Shown here: positions 54,162 to 62,211 of the stretch, in pieces
Numbering within the stretch: the first letter of the stretch is position 1
Layout of the letters: every line of letters begins with the position of its first letter
Origin: Lachnospiraceae bacterium P6A3
GTDB lineage: Bacteria > Bacillota > Clostridia > Lachnospirales > Lachnospiraceae
Assembly: GCA_000702085.1 (NCBI GenBank)
Contig: JNKP01000004.1
Span: 268,541-332,540 of the forward strand
Direction: 5' to 3'
DNA length: 64,000 bases
Notes under the pieces: model-generated
Databases searched by the model: none
The model's input: the letters and a program-made list of their open reading frames with translations, nothing else
What the model was told of the DNA's origin: nothing
Made by a program: the position numbers and the translations under genes

Positions 54162-55175
54162 ATGAAGAGGAACAGGGCAGAGATGTCTTTTTTATGCGGA
54201 ATGATAAAAACACACACAAAAACTCATTACACTTTTTTCCCTAAGCCTTCTCCGGGGCAACTACTACTTAAATTGTTCCGCATAGAGAAGACATCCCTGC
54301 TTCGCGGAAGCATGACGGTTGAAGCTGCGGTTGTACTTCCGTGCTTTCTGTTCTTCTTCATTAATCTCTCCTCATCACTCCGGATGATCGCATTACACGG
54401 AAATCTGGAGTATGCACTCCATGCTGCGGGTAATGAGGTGTGTTTATACGGTAGTCTTTTGACAGATCCTATGAAAAATCTTGGCGGAACGGGACATATA
54501 TCCGCATCGCAGACTTCAGACGGGGAGTCCGGTGAAAATTCAGAGAATTCACCGGAGAATGAATTTGATCTTATTTCCTATGTGCAGGGCGGAATTTTAT
54601 CCGGGACATATGTCAAATATCGGATGGAGGAGGAACTGGGTGAGGAGTATCTTGCGAACAGTCCGCTTAAGAACGGGGCTTCCGGGTTGCTTTTTTACGG
54701 GAGCAGCATTTCCGAAAACGGAGATATTGTAGATATCAAACTTTCCTATTCCGTGAAAACGCCTCTTGATGTGATCGGGGCGGGCCCTTTCTATATGGCC
54801 GGCACATTCTACGGACATATGTGGAATGGCTATGAGATTGAAGGGACCGGCAGTGAGCTGGGGCAGGTCCGTATGGTGTATATCACTGAAGACAGTGAAG
54901 TTTATCACGTAACAACCGCCTGCACACATCTGAGGTTATCGGTAAGGGGAGTTGAGTATGAATTATTGGATGAATGCCGGAACAATAACGGAGGCAGGTA
55001 TACTCCGTGTGAAATATGTGCGTCCGGTGAACATCCCGAGACCGTGTACATAACGTCCGAAGGGGACCGGTATCACTATTCATCGGAATGCTTTACCCTG
55101 ACCAGAAGTTATAGAGCGGTGCCGCTTTCTGATGTGGAGGATACTCACAGACCATGCTCCAGATGCGGAGGTTGA
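54162..55175 (+). CDS. TadE-like pseudopilin with two C-terminal Cys modules
   Basis: The 337-residue protein has a prepilin-like anchor (GSMTVEAAVVLPCFLFFFINLSSSL) near 50-74, an outside domain, and two tandem modules. These run from about 238 to 293 and 294 to 337. Each begins VYIT, has YH then Cys, and ends PCxxC, so they may bind zinc or form disulfides. The start is uncertain: ATG 54162 has no ribosome site and ATG 54183 has a weak one. It ends within the second prepilin peptidase gene region. Modules like these were not seen in the other pilus genes. Confidence 0.75.
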   Translation: MKRNRAEMSFLCGMIKTHTKTHYTFFPKPSPGQLLLKLFRIEKTSLLRGSMTVEAAVVLPCFLFFFINLSSSLRMIALHGNLEYALHAAGNEVCLYGSLLTDPMKNLGGTGHISASQTSDGESGENSENSPENEFDLISYVQGGILSGTYVKYRMEEELGEEYLANSPLKNGASGLLFYGSSISENGDIVDIKLSYSVKTPLDVIGAGPFYMAGTFYGHMWNGYEIEGTGSELGQVRMVYITEDSEVYHVTTACTHLRLSVRGVEYELLDECRNNNGGRYTPCEICASGEHPETVYITSEGDRYHYSSECFTLTRSYRAVPLSDVEDTHRPCSRCGG

Positions 55176-55180
55176 ATGAC

Positions 55181-55642
55181 ATGATCTTTAGTTTATTACT
55201 GATCATCTATTTGTTTTTATTATCCGTGTCCGATATCAGAACGCGGAAACTTCCTGTACTGATGCTAAAGGCAGGTGCTGCTTTTGTGATTCTATATGTT
55301 GCCGGCAAGTGTCTGCTTGATATGCCTCCAACGGAACTGATCAGAAGGGTGATGACAGCTCTTTTGGGGGCATTCCCGGGCGGAGCTTTGGTATTACTGT
55401 CCCGGCACTCCGACAAGATAGGAGGTGGGGACGGGGTAGTACTTATGCTTATCGGTATATCCGAAAGTTACACCTTTTCAATGCTTCTGATATGTATTTC
55501 CTGCATGGCGCTTGCACTGTTTTCCGGAGTCGTGTTGTGCTTTCGAAAAATCAATGGCCGGACCTGCATGCCGTATATACCGTTTGTTACTGCGGCATAT
55601 GTTTTTCTAAAAATGTATGAAGGGAGCTCTATGATCCTATGA
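55181..55642 (+). CDS. Prepilin peptidase, A24 family (second copy)
   Basis: The 153-residue membrane protease has catalytic Asp 18 (SDIRTRKLP) and Asp 84 in GGGD (GxGD motif). It is shorter than, and quite different from, the first peptidase. ATG 55181 follows CGGAGG by 9 bases; an earlier start at 55154 would overlap the upstream gene. One enzyme may treat the Flp pilin and the other the TadE-like pseudopilins (inference). It overlaps the next gene by 4 bases. Confidence 0.85.
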   Translation: MIFSLLLIIYLFLLSVSDIRTRKLPVLMLKAGAAFVILYVAGKCLLDMPPTELIRRVMTALLGAFPGGALVLLSRHSDKIGGGDGVVLMLIGISESYTFSMLLICISCMALALFSGVVLCFRKINGRTCMPYIPFVTAAYVFLKMYEGSSMIL

Positions 55643-56097
55643 AACATGCGGATGGATATATGACAGTGGAAGCTGCACTGATTTTGCCGATTTCTTTTTT
55701 TATCATTTTGCTGGTGATAAGACTATGGTTTTTCAGATATGATTGTGTGCTTCAGGAAATGGATGCGGCATCAATAGTGGTAAGGACTCTTGAGCAGCAG
55801 GACTTGAACGCCGATGAAAAAGCGGAATATGTAATTTCCGAGATACAGGGCAGATACAAAGAGCATTACATCTTATGGTCTTTCGGGGAAGTCCGGACTC
55901 TATGTACTGCAGACAGTGTTGAATGTACTTTGTCCGGAGAATGCGGTGGCATGCCGGGAGCCGTGTATTTCGGGGAACTGGGAGATTCATGGGTATCTTC
56001 GGTTACGAGAAGCCGGCGAAATGTATCCGAGGTTTTTGTTATCAGAGCTTACAGGAAAGTGTTGGAAGCCGGAAAAGAATTATCCGGTGGAGAGTAA
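55639..56097 (+). CDS. TadE-like minor pilin
   Basis: The 152-residue protein has a prepilin-like N terminus (DGYMTVEAALILPISFFIILLVIRLWFFRYD): Gly-Tyr-Met before Thr-Val-Glu, then a 20-residue hydrophobic helix. The remainder is a soluble outside domain with two cysteines (TLCTADSVECTLSGEC) near 87-102. It is coupled to the peptidase by a 4-base overlap. Such proteins are minor or assembly subunits of Flp pili. Confidence 0.85.
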   Translation: MKHADGYMTVEAALILPISFFIILLVIRLWFFRYDCVLQEMDAASIVVRTLEQQDLNADEKAEYVISEIQGRYKEHYILWSFGEVRTLCTADSVECTLSGECGGMPGAVYFGELGDSWVSSVTRSRRNVSEVFVIRAYRKVLEAGKELSGGE

Positions 56098-56116
56098 ACA
56101 TCAGAGAGGAGATCGG

Positions 56117-57391
56117 ATGATCGTCAGTGAATATGTAAGGGGTCTTAAGAACAATTATGTAAGGATCAGGGAATTATCCCTTCCGGATGAAAGAAAATAT
56201 CAATATTGCATTATGAAAAGAGGAGGTATATCCGGATTTCTCCCGTTTGAGATCAGGTACATCGATTCGGACGCATACATGTACTATGACATCACGTCCA
56301 GACAGAACTTAAGTACGTTATATGCAAAAAAACCATTGGACAGAGTGTGGATCTCTTCTTTTTTTTCATCCATGAAGAAAATAAGAAATGAGGCAGTAAG
56401 GTTTCTTCTAGACCCTGCAAATCTTATATGGAATCCGACAAATATATATCAGGATCTTAAGACCGGGAAATTCGGATATTTGTATGTACCGTATCTGAAT
56501 GACGACAATGGGATGTCGGAAATGATGGATTTCATGGTAAGCCATGTCGATTATTCCGATGATGAATTGGTAAAATGCGTCTATTCGATTGCCGAGCAAT
56601 ACAAAAGTAACGGTGAAGTGTATCTCAGCGATAAAGTATATTCGGATGTTGAAAGCCTTCGGATTTCGGAATCGGACAGAGAAAGAAGGTATGGTGAAAC
56701 GACGGAGGAAAGCGAAGAAAACTATAATCGTCCCGACACTTACGCCGACAAGTACAACGGTCCCGATACGGTGAGCAAATCCGGCAAGGATATGGAAGTG
56801 GTATATGAGCAGGCCGAAAAAATAGGAAATGCCTTTAAAGCTCCGGAAGAAAAGCCTCTCAAACTAAAACCCGGACGCTACGGGAAAGAGGCTTCCGGAT
56901 CCGGAGCCACCGTGAAGCGAAGCAGTTCCTTAAAAGAAATGATTTCAAAGATCAAGAACAGAGACAAAAAGTTTCGTGAAGATTACGATTTCGGTTATGG
57001 CATGGAACCTGAGGCGGCGGTGGCGGAGGAAACGGTGTATACGGATCCGGAATCCGATACCGATACGGAGGGAACCGTTTTTGTAGAGCTTTCTTCCGAA
57101 GAAAAAACGCGCAGACTTATGACCGAGACCGGACATGTTCTGTATGTGATAAGGGATAATTCCTGTGTGATAGGAAAGAAGGAGGATGAGGTCGATCTTT
57201 TTATGGATGATGAAGGCATAAGCCGAATGCATGCACGGGTCTTCAGAGACGGCGAGGATTATTACATTGAGGACCTTAATTCTACAAACGGAACTTTTAA
57301 AAACGGACTTCGCCTGAAACCTTACGAACAGAAAAAACTCCTAAAAGGAGATGAGATAAAACTTGCCGCAAGAAAAATAATCTTTTCGTAG
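56117..57391 (+). CDS. DUF6382 and FHA domain protein
   Basis: The 424-residue protein has an N-terminal DUF6382-type domain (MIVSEYVRGLKNNYVRI through about 190), an acidic, low-complexity linker (about 190-330), and a C-terminal FHA domain (about 345-424). The FHA phosphothreonine-binding core is SRMHARVFRDG followed by DLNSTNGTF. FHA domains bind phosphorylated Thr, so it may receive a signal from a Ser/Thr kinase. It is the last gene of the tad operon. ATG 56117 follows AGAGGAG; the earlier ATGs overlap the TadE-like gene. Confidence 0.86.
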   Translation: MIVSEYVRGLKNNYVRIRELSLPDERKYQYCIMKRGGISGFLPFEIRYIDSDAYMYYDITSRQNLSTLYAKKPLDRVWISSFFSSMKKIRNEAVRFLLDPANLIWNPTNIYQDLKTGKFGYLYVPYLNDDNGMSEMMDFMVSHVDYSDDELVKCVYSIAEQYKSNGEVYLSDKVYSDVESLRISESDRERRYGETTEESEENYNRPDTYADKYNGPDTVSKSGKDMEVVYEQAEKIGNAFKAPEEKPLKLKPGRYGKEASGSGATVKRSSSLKEMISKIKNRDKKFREDYDFGYGMEPEAAVAEETVYTDPESDTDTEGTVFVELSSEEKTRRLMTETGHVLYVIRDNSCVIGKKEDEVDLFMDDEGISRMHARVFRDGEDYYIEDLNSTNGTFKNGLRLKPYEQKKLLKGDEIKLAARKIIFS

Positions 57392-57420
57392 AAGCAAATA
57401 AATTTATCATGATATAATGA

Positions 57421-57440
57421 ACCTGTCGGAGGTGACAGGT
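57421..57440 (+). promoter_or_regulatory. Hairpin presenting the ribosome site of the 58-residue protein
   Basis: ACCTGTC and GACAGGT form a perfect 7-bp stem around the loop GGAGGT, the ribosome site, and the ATG follows the stem directly at 57441. A protein or RNA binding the loop could control translation. TATAAT at 57413 is a possible -10 box with no good -35. Confidence 0.55.
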
Positions 57441-57617
57441 ATGGGAGAAGAAATGACAGATAAACAACTGAAGTTCATAACCTGGTTGATCACGACAGCC
57501 ACGGACAAGTGTCAAACCATAGAAGAGGTACGGGAACTCAACAAAGAAATCCGCATTCATTCCGACGGTTTGATAGCTGAAGATTTACCGGTTAAACAAG
57601 AGAATATCAGTGCATAA
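57441..57617 (+). CDS. Hypothetical 58-residue protein
   Basis: A short helical, acidic protein (MGEEMTDKQLKFITWLITTATDKCQTIEEVRELNKEIR). No family was recognised. ATG 57441 follows a perfect ribosome site displayed in a hairpin loop. A terminator hairpin lies after the stop. The TTATDKC-type region and the length recall small phage or mobile-element proteins, but nothing else here supports that. Confidence 0.6.
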   Translation: MGEEMTDKQLKFITWLITTATDKCQTIEEVRELNKEIRIHSDGLIAEDLPVKQENISA

Positions 57618-57624
57618 AAATGTA

Positions 57625-57658
57625 AGGCAGTCGATCGCTGATCGGCTGCCTCGTTTGT
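57625..57658 (+). terminator. Terminator after the 58-residue gene
   Basis: An 11-bp stem with one G-U pair (AGGCAGTCGAT with ATCGGCTGCCT) is followed by CGTTTGTT. Confidence 0.75.
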
Positions 57659-57683
57659 TACAACCCGGTCTATATGGTATATT
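57655..57683 (+). promoter_or_regulatory. Promoter of the 218-residue hypothetical gene
   Basis: TTGTTA at 57655-57660 and TATATT at 57678-57683 are separated by 17 bases. It shows that the true start is at 57718 and not at 57610. Confidence 0.6.
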
Positions 57684-57717
57684 ATTGGAAACTGTTTCTG
57701 ATACTTTGGGATGGAAA

Positions 57718-58374
57718 ATGTCTGAAGAAAAATATTTCGAAAAAGCACTTTCCGATATGAAGGATTCTTTTGCCGGCAAGGATGGGATCAAACATCTTGC
57801 CGAGCTTGGCTATTCTGTCAGACAGATTCAGGCGTCTCTTGATTTCCCTTTTCCTCTTGATAAGATCGGCAGGGTTTTATGGGATTATTACAGATCCGAG
57901 GAGATAATCCTGCAAAAGGCACCCGGATCGGGCGCGGGCTCTGTTAAGGTCCACTACATAAAACAGACCGATGTATACGGAAAGCAATCCTTTATCAAGG
58001 TTCAGGGAGATGATAAAGCGGAGCCGCTTTCTTTTAAAAAAGTGATCTACCACGACGGGCATGATATTTTCTCCCCCGTTGACCGCAACAAAAAGAGAAA
58101 GGTCAAAATGTTTCTGGAAGAAAATTCAACATGCGGGCCCGATTATGTCAGTTTCGATTTCGGAAGACTGAAGACGAGGAACGGTGCCGAATGGAGAAGC
58201 CTTTTATCCTCACTTTCCGCCGATGACAGGGATTATCTCGAAGTTATGCCGTGGGAAAGTTCGCTTACGGGCGTATACCACCTCATCGATGACAGGGTGA
58301 TCAGAATCCTTGAAGCATTGGAAGGTACGGGTTATCTCCCCGGGGTTTTTTATTTTGCTGTTAAGGATGTATAA
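57718..58374 (+). CDS. Hypothetical 218-residue protein
   Basis: A soluble protein without a signal peptide, beginning MSEEKYFEKALSDMKDSF. It has a helical first part that reads like a DNA- or RNA-binding unit (LAELGYSVRQIQASLDFPFPLDKIGRVLWDYYR). A mixed alpha/beta second part follows. No family was recognised. The longer reading from 57610 crosses a terminator and the promoter of this gene, so ATG 57718 is the start; GGGA lies 6 bases ahead. It precedes the flavodoxin-SCP2 gene by 24 bases. Confidence 0.7.
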   Translation: MSEEKYFEKALSDMKDSFAGKDGIKHLAELGYSVRQIQASLDFPFPLDKIGRVLWDYYRSEEIILQKAPGSGAGSVKVHYIKQTDVYGKQSFIKVQGDDKAEPLSFKKVIYHDGHDIFSPVDRNKKRKVKMFLEENSTCGPDYVSFDFGRLKTRNGAEWRSLLSSLSADDRDYLEVMPWESSLTGVYHLIDDRVIRILEALEGTGYLPGVFYFAVKDV

Positions 58375-58398
58375 TCGAAGGGTCTGAAAGGAGTCTGT

Positions 58399-59397
58399 AT
58401 GGTCATACATATATATTACGGCGGGAGAGGCGTGATCGATGATCCGACCCGTCCGGTTATAGAGAGAATGCAGAAGGTTCTCGAAGAACTCCGCGTTAAT
58501 GTTGTGCTTTACAATCTCTATGAATTTAAAAATACTATCCCCACTCTGTCCCAGACCATAAAAGATGCGGATGGAATAGTTCTGGCGTCTACGGTCGAAT
58601 GGTACGGAATGGGCGGATATATGCTGGAATTCCTTGATTCCGTATGGCAGTTCGGCGACAAATCAAGGATCGGTGAGATCTACATGATGCCCATAGTAAT
58701 TGCCAAAACCTATGGCGAAAGACAGGTTCTTGCGGATCTTTCCAACGCATGGGAAACTCTCGGAGGTAAGGTTCTGACCGGACTTTCGGGATATATCGAC
58801 AATCCTTTGGACCTGGAAGTCAATCAGGATTACATCGCACTAATAGAGGCGCAGGCCGAAAGACTCTATCGCGGAGTCAATCAGAGGGAAAAGACATTCC
58901 CCTCCAGCAAGAATGCGCTTACCGAAAGAGTCGGAACCCCCAACCCTCTTCATTTGTCCGTTCCCGAGGCTGAGCAGCTTTCCGAATATGTTTCGGATGA
59001 AAACTACGTAAAGACCCAGAAAGAAGACATTCAGGAGCTTGCGGTTCATTTCAAAGGAATGCTCATGAGCGAGGATGCCGGAAGCGAAGAGGAATATATC
59101 GGTGATATAAAGAAAGCCTTCAAGCCTTCCGCCGATGTTTCCGGAGTATTTGTAGTTGATATCGCGGAAAAAAAGAACGATCTGATCATTGAAATCTCGG
59201 GTGCAAAGCTCGATGTCAAATATGACAAGGCAACATCCGCGGATGTAAAGATGACAATGAAACGTGATGTTATGGAAGATATAGTATCCGGCAGGATGAC
59301 TTTCCAAAGAGCGTTCATGTCCGGTGCAATGGCAGGCATGCAGGGCAATTTCTCACTGCTCGGCGGCCTTGATAAAGTTCTTGTATTCACTCATTGA
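58399..59397 (+). CDS. Flavodoxin-like protein fused to an SCP2 sterol-carrier domain
   Basis: The 332-residue protein has an N-terminal flavodoxin-like domain (about 1-160). VIHIYYGGRGVIDD and ASTVEWYGMGGYMLEFLDSVW resemble FMN-binding reductase motifs. A C-terminal SCP2 domain follows (about 225-332, VSGVFVVDIAEKKNDLIIEISGAK and SADVKMTMKRDVMEDIVSGRMTFQRAFMSGAM). SCP2 folds hold hydrophobic ligands, so the fused enzyme may reduce a lipid-like or aromatic substrate. AAAGGAG precedes ATG 58399. It is not assigned to a known pathway. It overlaps the longest reading of the HIT gene. Confidence 0.8.
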   Translation: MVIHIYYGGRGVIDDPTRPVIERMQKVLEELRVNVVLYNLYEFKNTIPTLSQTIKDADGIVLASTVEWYGMGGYMLEFLDSVWQFGDKSRIGEIYMMPIVIAKTYGERQVLADLSNAWETLGGKVLTGLSGYIDNPLDLEVNQDYIALIEAQAERLYRGVNQREKTFPSSKNALTERVGTPNPLHLSVPEAEQLSEYVSDENYVKTQKEDIQELAVHFKGMLMSEDAGSEEEYIGDIKKAFKPSADVSGVFVVDIAEKKNDLIIEISGAKLDVKYDKATSADVKMTMKRDVMEDIVSGRMTFQRAFMSGAMAGMQGNFSLLGGLDKVLVFTH

Positions 59398-59414
59398 TAT
59401 ACGGAGGTTTTAAA

Positions 59415-59825
59415 ATGACAAAAGACGATTGCATTTTCTGCAAATTGGCAAACGGAGTATTTCCGACCAATTCCATATACGAAGACGATAAGTTCAACGT
59501 TATCCTCGATAACGGTCCCGCAACAAAAGGTCATGCGCTGATCCTTCCCAAGGAGCATGCCGACGATCTTTTCGAACTTCCCGATGATACTGCTGCGGAA
59601 GCGTTTAAGCTTGCCAAGAAGCTGGGAAAACACATCATGGAAGTTCTCGGTGCGGACGGACTTAATGTGGTGCAGAATAACGGAGAAGCAGCGGGCCAGA
59701 CGGTTCGTCATTTCCACCTTCATCTGATCCCCAGATACAATAACGACGGTCAGAAGATTCAGTGGGAGCCCACCTCGCCTTCATCCGAAGAACTTGCCAA
59801 GATAAAGGAAGAGCTTACCAAATAA
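59415..59825 (+). CDS. HIT family nucleotide-binding protein
   Basis: The 136-residue protein has the histidine triad HFHLHLIPR near 99-107 and CIFCKLANG at the start. Members hydrolyse adenylated substrates such as AMP-lysine or dinucleoside polyphosphates. ATG 59415 follows GGAGG. The stop shares one base with the start of the fumarase alpha gene (TAATG). Confidence 0.93.
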   Translation: MTKDDCIFCKLANGVFPTNSIYEDDKFNVILDNGPATKGHALILPKEHADDLFELPDDTAAEAFKLAKKLGKHIMEVLGADGLNVVQNNGEAAGQTVRHFHLHLIPRYNNDGQKIQWEPTSPSSEELAKIKEELTK

Positions 59826-60667
59826 TGAGAGAAATCAGTTCAGAATCAATCACCGCTGCCCTTGCCGAAATGTGCATAGAGGCAAATCACTATCTTACCC
59901 CCGATATGGAGGCGGCCCTGAAAAAGGCCGGAGATCAGGAAGTATCCCCTTTAGGAAAACAGGTTCTTTCGCAGCTGCGGGAGAACCTGAAAATAGCTGA
60001 TGAAGAGACGATCCCCATTTGTCAGGATACCGGAATGGCGGTCGTTTTTGTTGAGATGGGCCAGGATGTTCATATAACCGGTTCATCCCTTTCGGATGCC
60101 ATCAATGAGGGAGTCAGAAAAGGATATACCGAAGGATACCTGAGAAAATCTGTCGTAAGCGATCCAATCGAAAGAGTTAATACCAAGGACAACACTCCCG
60201 CAGTCATTCATTATGACATCGTACCCGGTGACAAGTTCAAAATGACCTTGGCACCCAAAGGATTCGGAAGCGAGAATATGAGCAGAATATTTATGCTCAA
60301 GCCCGCAGAAGGAATAGAAGGTGTTAAGAATGCGGTTCTCACCGCGGTAGGAGATGCCGGCCCCAATGCATGCCCACCCATGGTCGTAGGTGTGGGAATC
60401 GGAGGAACTTTTGAAAAAGCGGCACTTCTTTCGAAGAAAGCACTTTTGAGAGAGGCCGGTTCACACTCCGACATTCCTTATGTAAAGGATCTTGAGATCG
60501 AGCTTTTGGACCGTATCAATAAATCGGGAATCGGGCCCGGAGGCCTCGGCGGAAGAATGACCGCCCTTGCAGTCAACGTCCTGACGTATCCCACACACAT
60601 TGCGGGACTTCCCGTAGCTGTAAACATCTGCTGTCACGTAAACCGTCACAGTGTAAGAGAATTATAA
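59825..60667 (+). CDS. Fumarate hydratase, class I, alpha subunit
   Basis: The iron-sulfur enzyme interconverts fumarate and malate. The 280-residue protein is the N-terminal half of class I fumarase as a separate subunit. It has PICQDTGMAVVFVEMGQDVHI near 62-82 and GDAGPNACPPMVVGVGIGG near 178-196, whose Cys residues can hold the [4Fe-4S] cluster, and GPGGLGGRMTALAV near the end. ATG 59825 overlaps the HIT stop. The beta subunit gene is next, so the two form the active enzyme. It could also be an L-tartrate dehydratase subunit, which is homologous. Confidence 0.9.
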   Translation: MREISSESITAALAEMCIEANHYLTPDMEAALKKAGDQEVSPLGKQVLSQLRENLKIADEETIPICQDTGMAVVFVEMGQDVHITGSSLSDAINEGVRKGYTEGYLRKSVVSDPIERVNTKDNTPAVIHYDIVPGDKFKMTLAPKGFGSENMSRIFMLKPAEGIEGVKNAVLTAVGDAGPNACPPMVVGVGIGGTFEKAALLSKKALLREAGSHSDIPYVKDLEIELLDRINKSGIGPGGLGGRMTALAVNVLTYPTHIAGLPVAVNICCHVNRHSVREL

Positions 60668-60676
60668 GGAGGCATT

Positions 60677-61228
60677 ATGGACAGAAAAATAACCATGCCT
60701 CTTTCAAAAGAGGACGCACTTTCGCTTAAATGCGGTGACTATGTATATCTTACGGGAACCATTTACACCGCAAGAGATGCAGCACATAAGAGAATGTACG
60801 AAGCACTCCGTAACGGAGAAGATCTTCCCTTTGATATCAAGGGACAGACGATTTATTACATGGGACCTTCTCCCGCAAGGGAAGGCAGACCTATCGGTTC
60901 CGCAGGCCCCACAACCGCAAGCCGAATGGATAAATACGCACCGGAGCTCCTTGATCTCGGACTTATCGGAATGATAGGAAAAGGAAAAAGAACCCGTGAA
61001 GTAAAAGATGCAATAATCAGAAACGGTGCGGTTTATTTTGCCGCCGTAGGCGGTGCGGGTGCTCTTTTGAGCAAATGCATCATTTCTTCCGAAACCATTG
61101 CTTACGATGATCTCGGAACCGAAGCAATCCGTAAACTGCAGGTAAAAGATTTCCCCGTGATCGTTGTAATAGATCACGAAGGGCTTGATCTGTACGAAGA
61201 ATCTCAGAAGCAGTACAGAATTGAATGA
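60677..61228 (+). CDS. Fumarate hydratase, class I, beta subunit
   Basis: The 183-residue protein matches the C-terminal half of class I fumarases: LKCGDYVYLTGTIYTARDAAHKRM near 14-37, then GPSPAREGRPIGSAGPTTASRMD and a swivel-type end. AAGGAGG precedes ATG 60677, 9 bases after the alpha subunit. The enzyme supplies the fumarate/malate step of an incomplete citrate cycle. Confidence 0.92.
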   Translation: MDRKITMPLSKEDALSLKCGDYVYLTGTIYTARDAAHKRMYEALRNGEDLPFDIKGQTIYYMGPSPAREGRPIGSAGPTTASRMDKYAPELLDLGLIGMIGKGKRTREVKDAIIRNGAVYFAAVGGAGALLSKCIISSETIAYDDLGTEAIRKLQVKDFPVIVVIDHEGLDLYEESQKQYRIE

Positions 61229-61247
61229 TTAAGTGAGGAGAATTGAT

Positions 61248-62201
61248 TTGAAAACGAAAAACAAAGTCAATGTCGAAAAGACAAAAAAGATCGTGACGAT
61301 CGCGGTCATAGCTGTTTTGGCGCTGATCGTTGTAAGCGGTTCGTTCTATTCGATAAGAGAAGAAGAGCAGGCCGTTGTATGTACATTCGGTTCACCCAAG
61401 GCCGTAACCACACCGGGACTGCATTTTAAGATTCCTTTCATCCAGACGGTTGAAAAGGTATCTACTACGATCAACGGATTCAGTATCGGATATAACTCGA
61501 CCGGAGCGGGAGAGGAAGCGATGATGATCACTTCGGACTACAATTTCCTGCACGTTGATTTTTATGCCGAGTACAGAGTAACGGATCCCGTAAAAGCACT
61601 TTATGCTTCGGAAGATCCCGTAGAGATTCTTAAGAACATTGCGCAGAACTGCATAAGGACCACAATCGGTTCATATTCGGTTGATGCTGTTCTTACCACC
61701 GGAAAGAACGAGATCCAGTCCAATATCAAACAGATGATCATAGACAAGCTTGAGATGTACGATATCGGAATCCAGCTTGTTAACATCACAATTCAGGATG
61801 CGGAACCTCCCACGGAAGAAGTAAGCATGGCATTCAAAGAAGTCGAAACCGCAAAGCAGGGAAAAGAGACTTCAATAAATAACGCCAACAGATACAGAAA
61901 CGAAGAGATACCCGCAGCGGAAGCTGAAGCTGACAGAATAATCCAGGAAGCAGAGGCTGCAAGACAGGAAAGAATTAACGAAGCAAACGGTCAGGTTGCC
62001 AGATTCAATGCCCTTTATGAGGAATACATTAATTTCCCCGAAGTAACCAGACAGAGAATGTTCTATGAAACCATGGAAGATGTTCTTCCCGGACTTAAGG
62101 TAATCATCCAGAGTTCGGACGGAGAGATGACAACAATGCTTCCGTTAGAGAGCTTCTTTGATATGTCTGCAATGAACACCGACACCGTAGTTGATAATTG
62201 A
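61248..62201 (+). CDS. hflK: HflK-like SPFH membrane protein
   Basis: The 317-residue protein has one N-terminal membrane helix (about 10-30, VTIAVIAVLALIVVSGSFY). An SPFH/band 7 domain follows (REEEQAVVCTFGSPKAVTTPGLHFKIPF onward), with a long Ala/Glu/Arg helix at about 205-250 (AEADRIIQEAEAARQERINEANGQ). HflK and HflC form a cage that can enclose FtsH and modulate its protease activity. The start is TTG 61248, 7 bases after GAGGAG. The downstream HflC-like gene begins 10 bases after the stop, so they are paired. Confidence 0.87.
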   Translation: MKTKNKVNVEKTKKIVTIAVIAVLALIVVSGSFYSIREEEQAVVCTFGSPKAVTTPGLHFKIPFIQTVEKVSTTINGFSIGYNSTGAGEEAMMITSDYNFLHVDFYAEYRVTDPVKALYASEDPVEILKNIAQNCIRTTIGSYSVDAVLTTGKNEIQSNIKQMIIDKLEMYDIGIQLVNITIQDAEPPTEEVSMAFKEVETAKQGKETSINNANRYRNEEIPAAEAEADRIIQEAEAARQERINEANGQVARFNALYEEYINFPEVTRQRMFYETMEDVLPGLKVIIQSSDGEMTTMLPLESFFDMSAMNTDTVVDN

Positions 62202-62211
62202 GGGTAAAATA

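Noticed and set aside
55916..56116. Longer N terminus for the DUF6382-FHA protein
   Set aside because: It lies wholly within the TadE-like gene and the family starts at MIVSEYVRG (56117).
57610..57717. Longer N terminus for the 218-residue hypothetical protein
   Set aside because: It would cross a terminator hairpin and the gene's own promoter.
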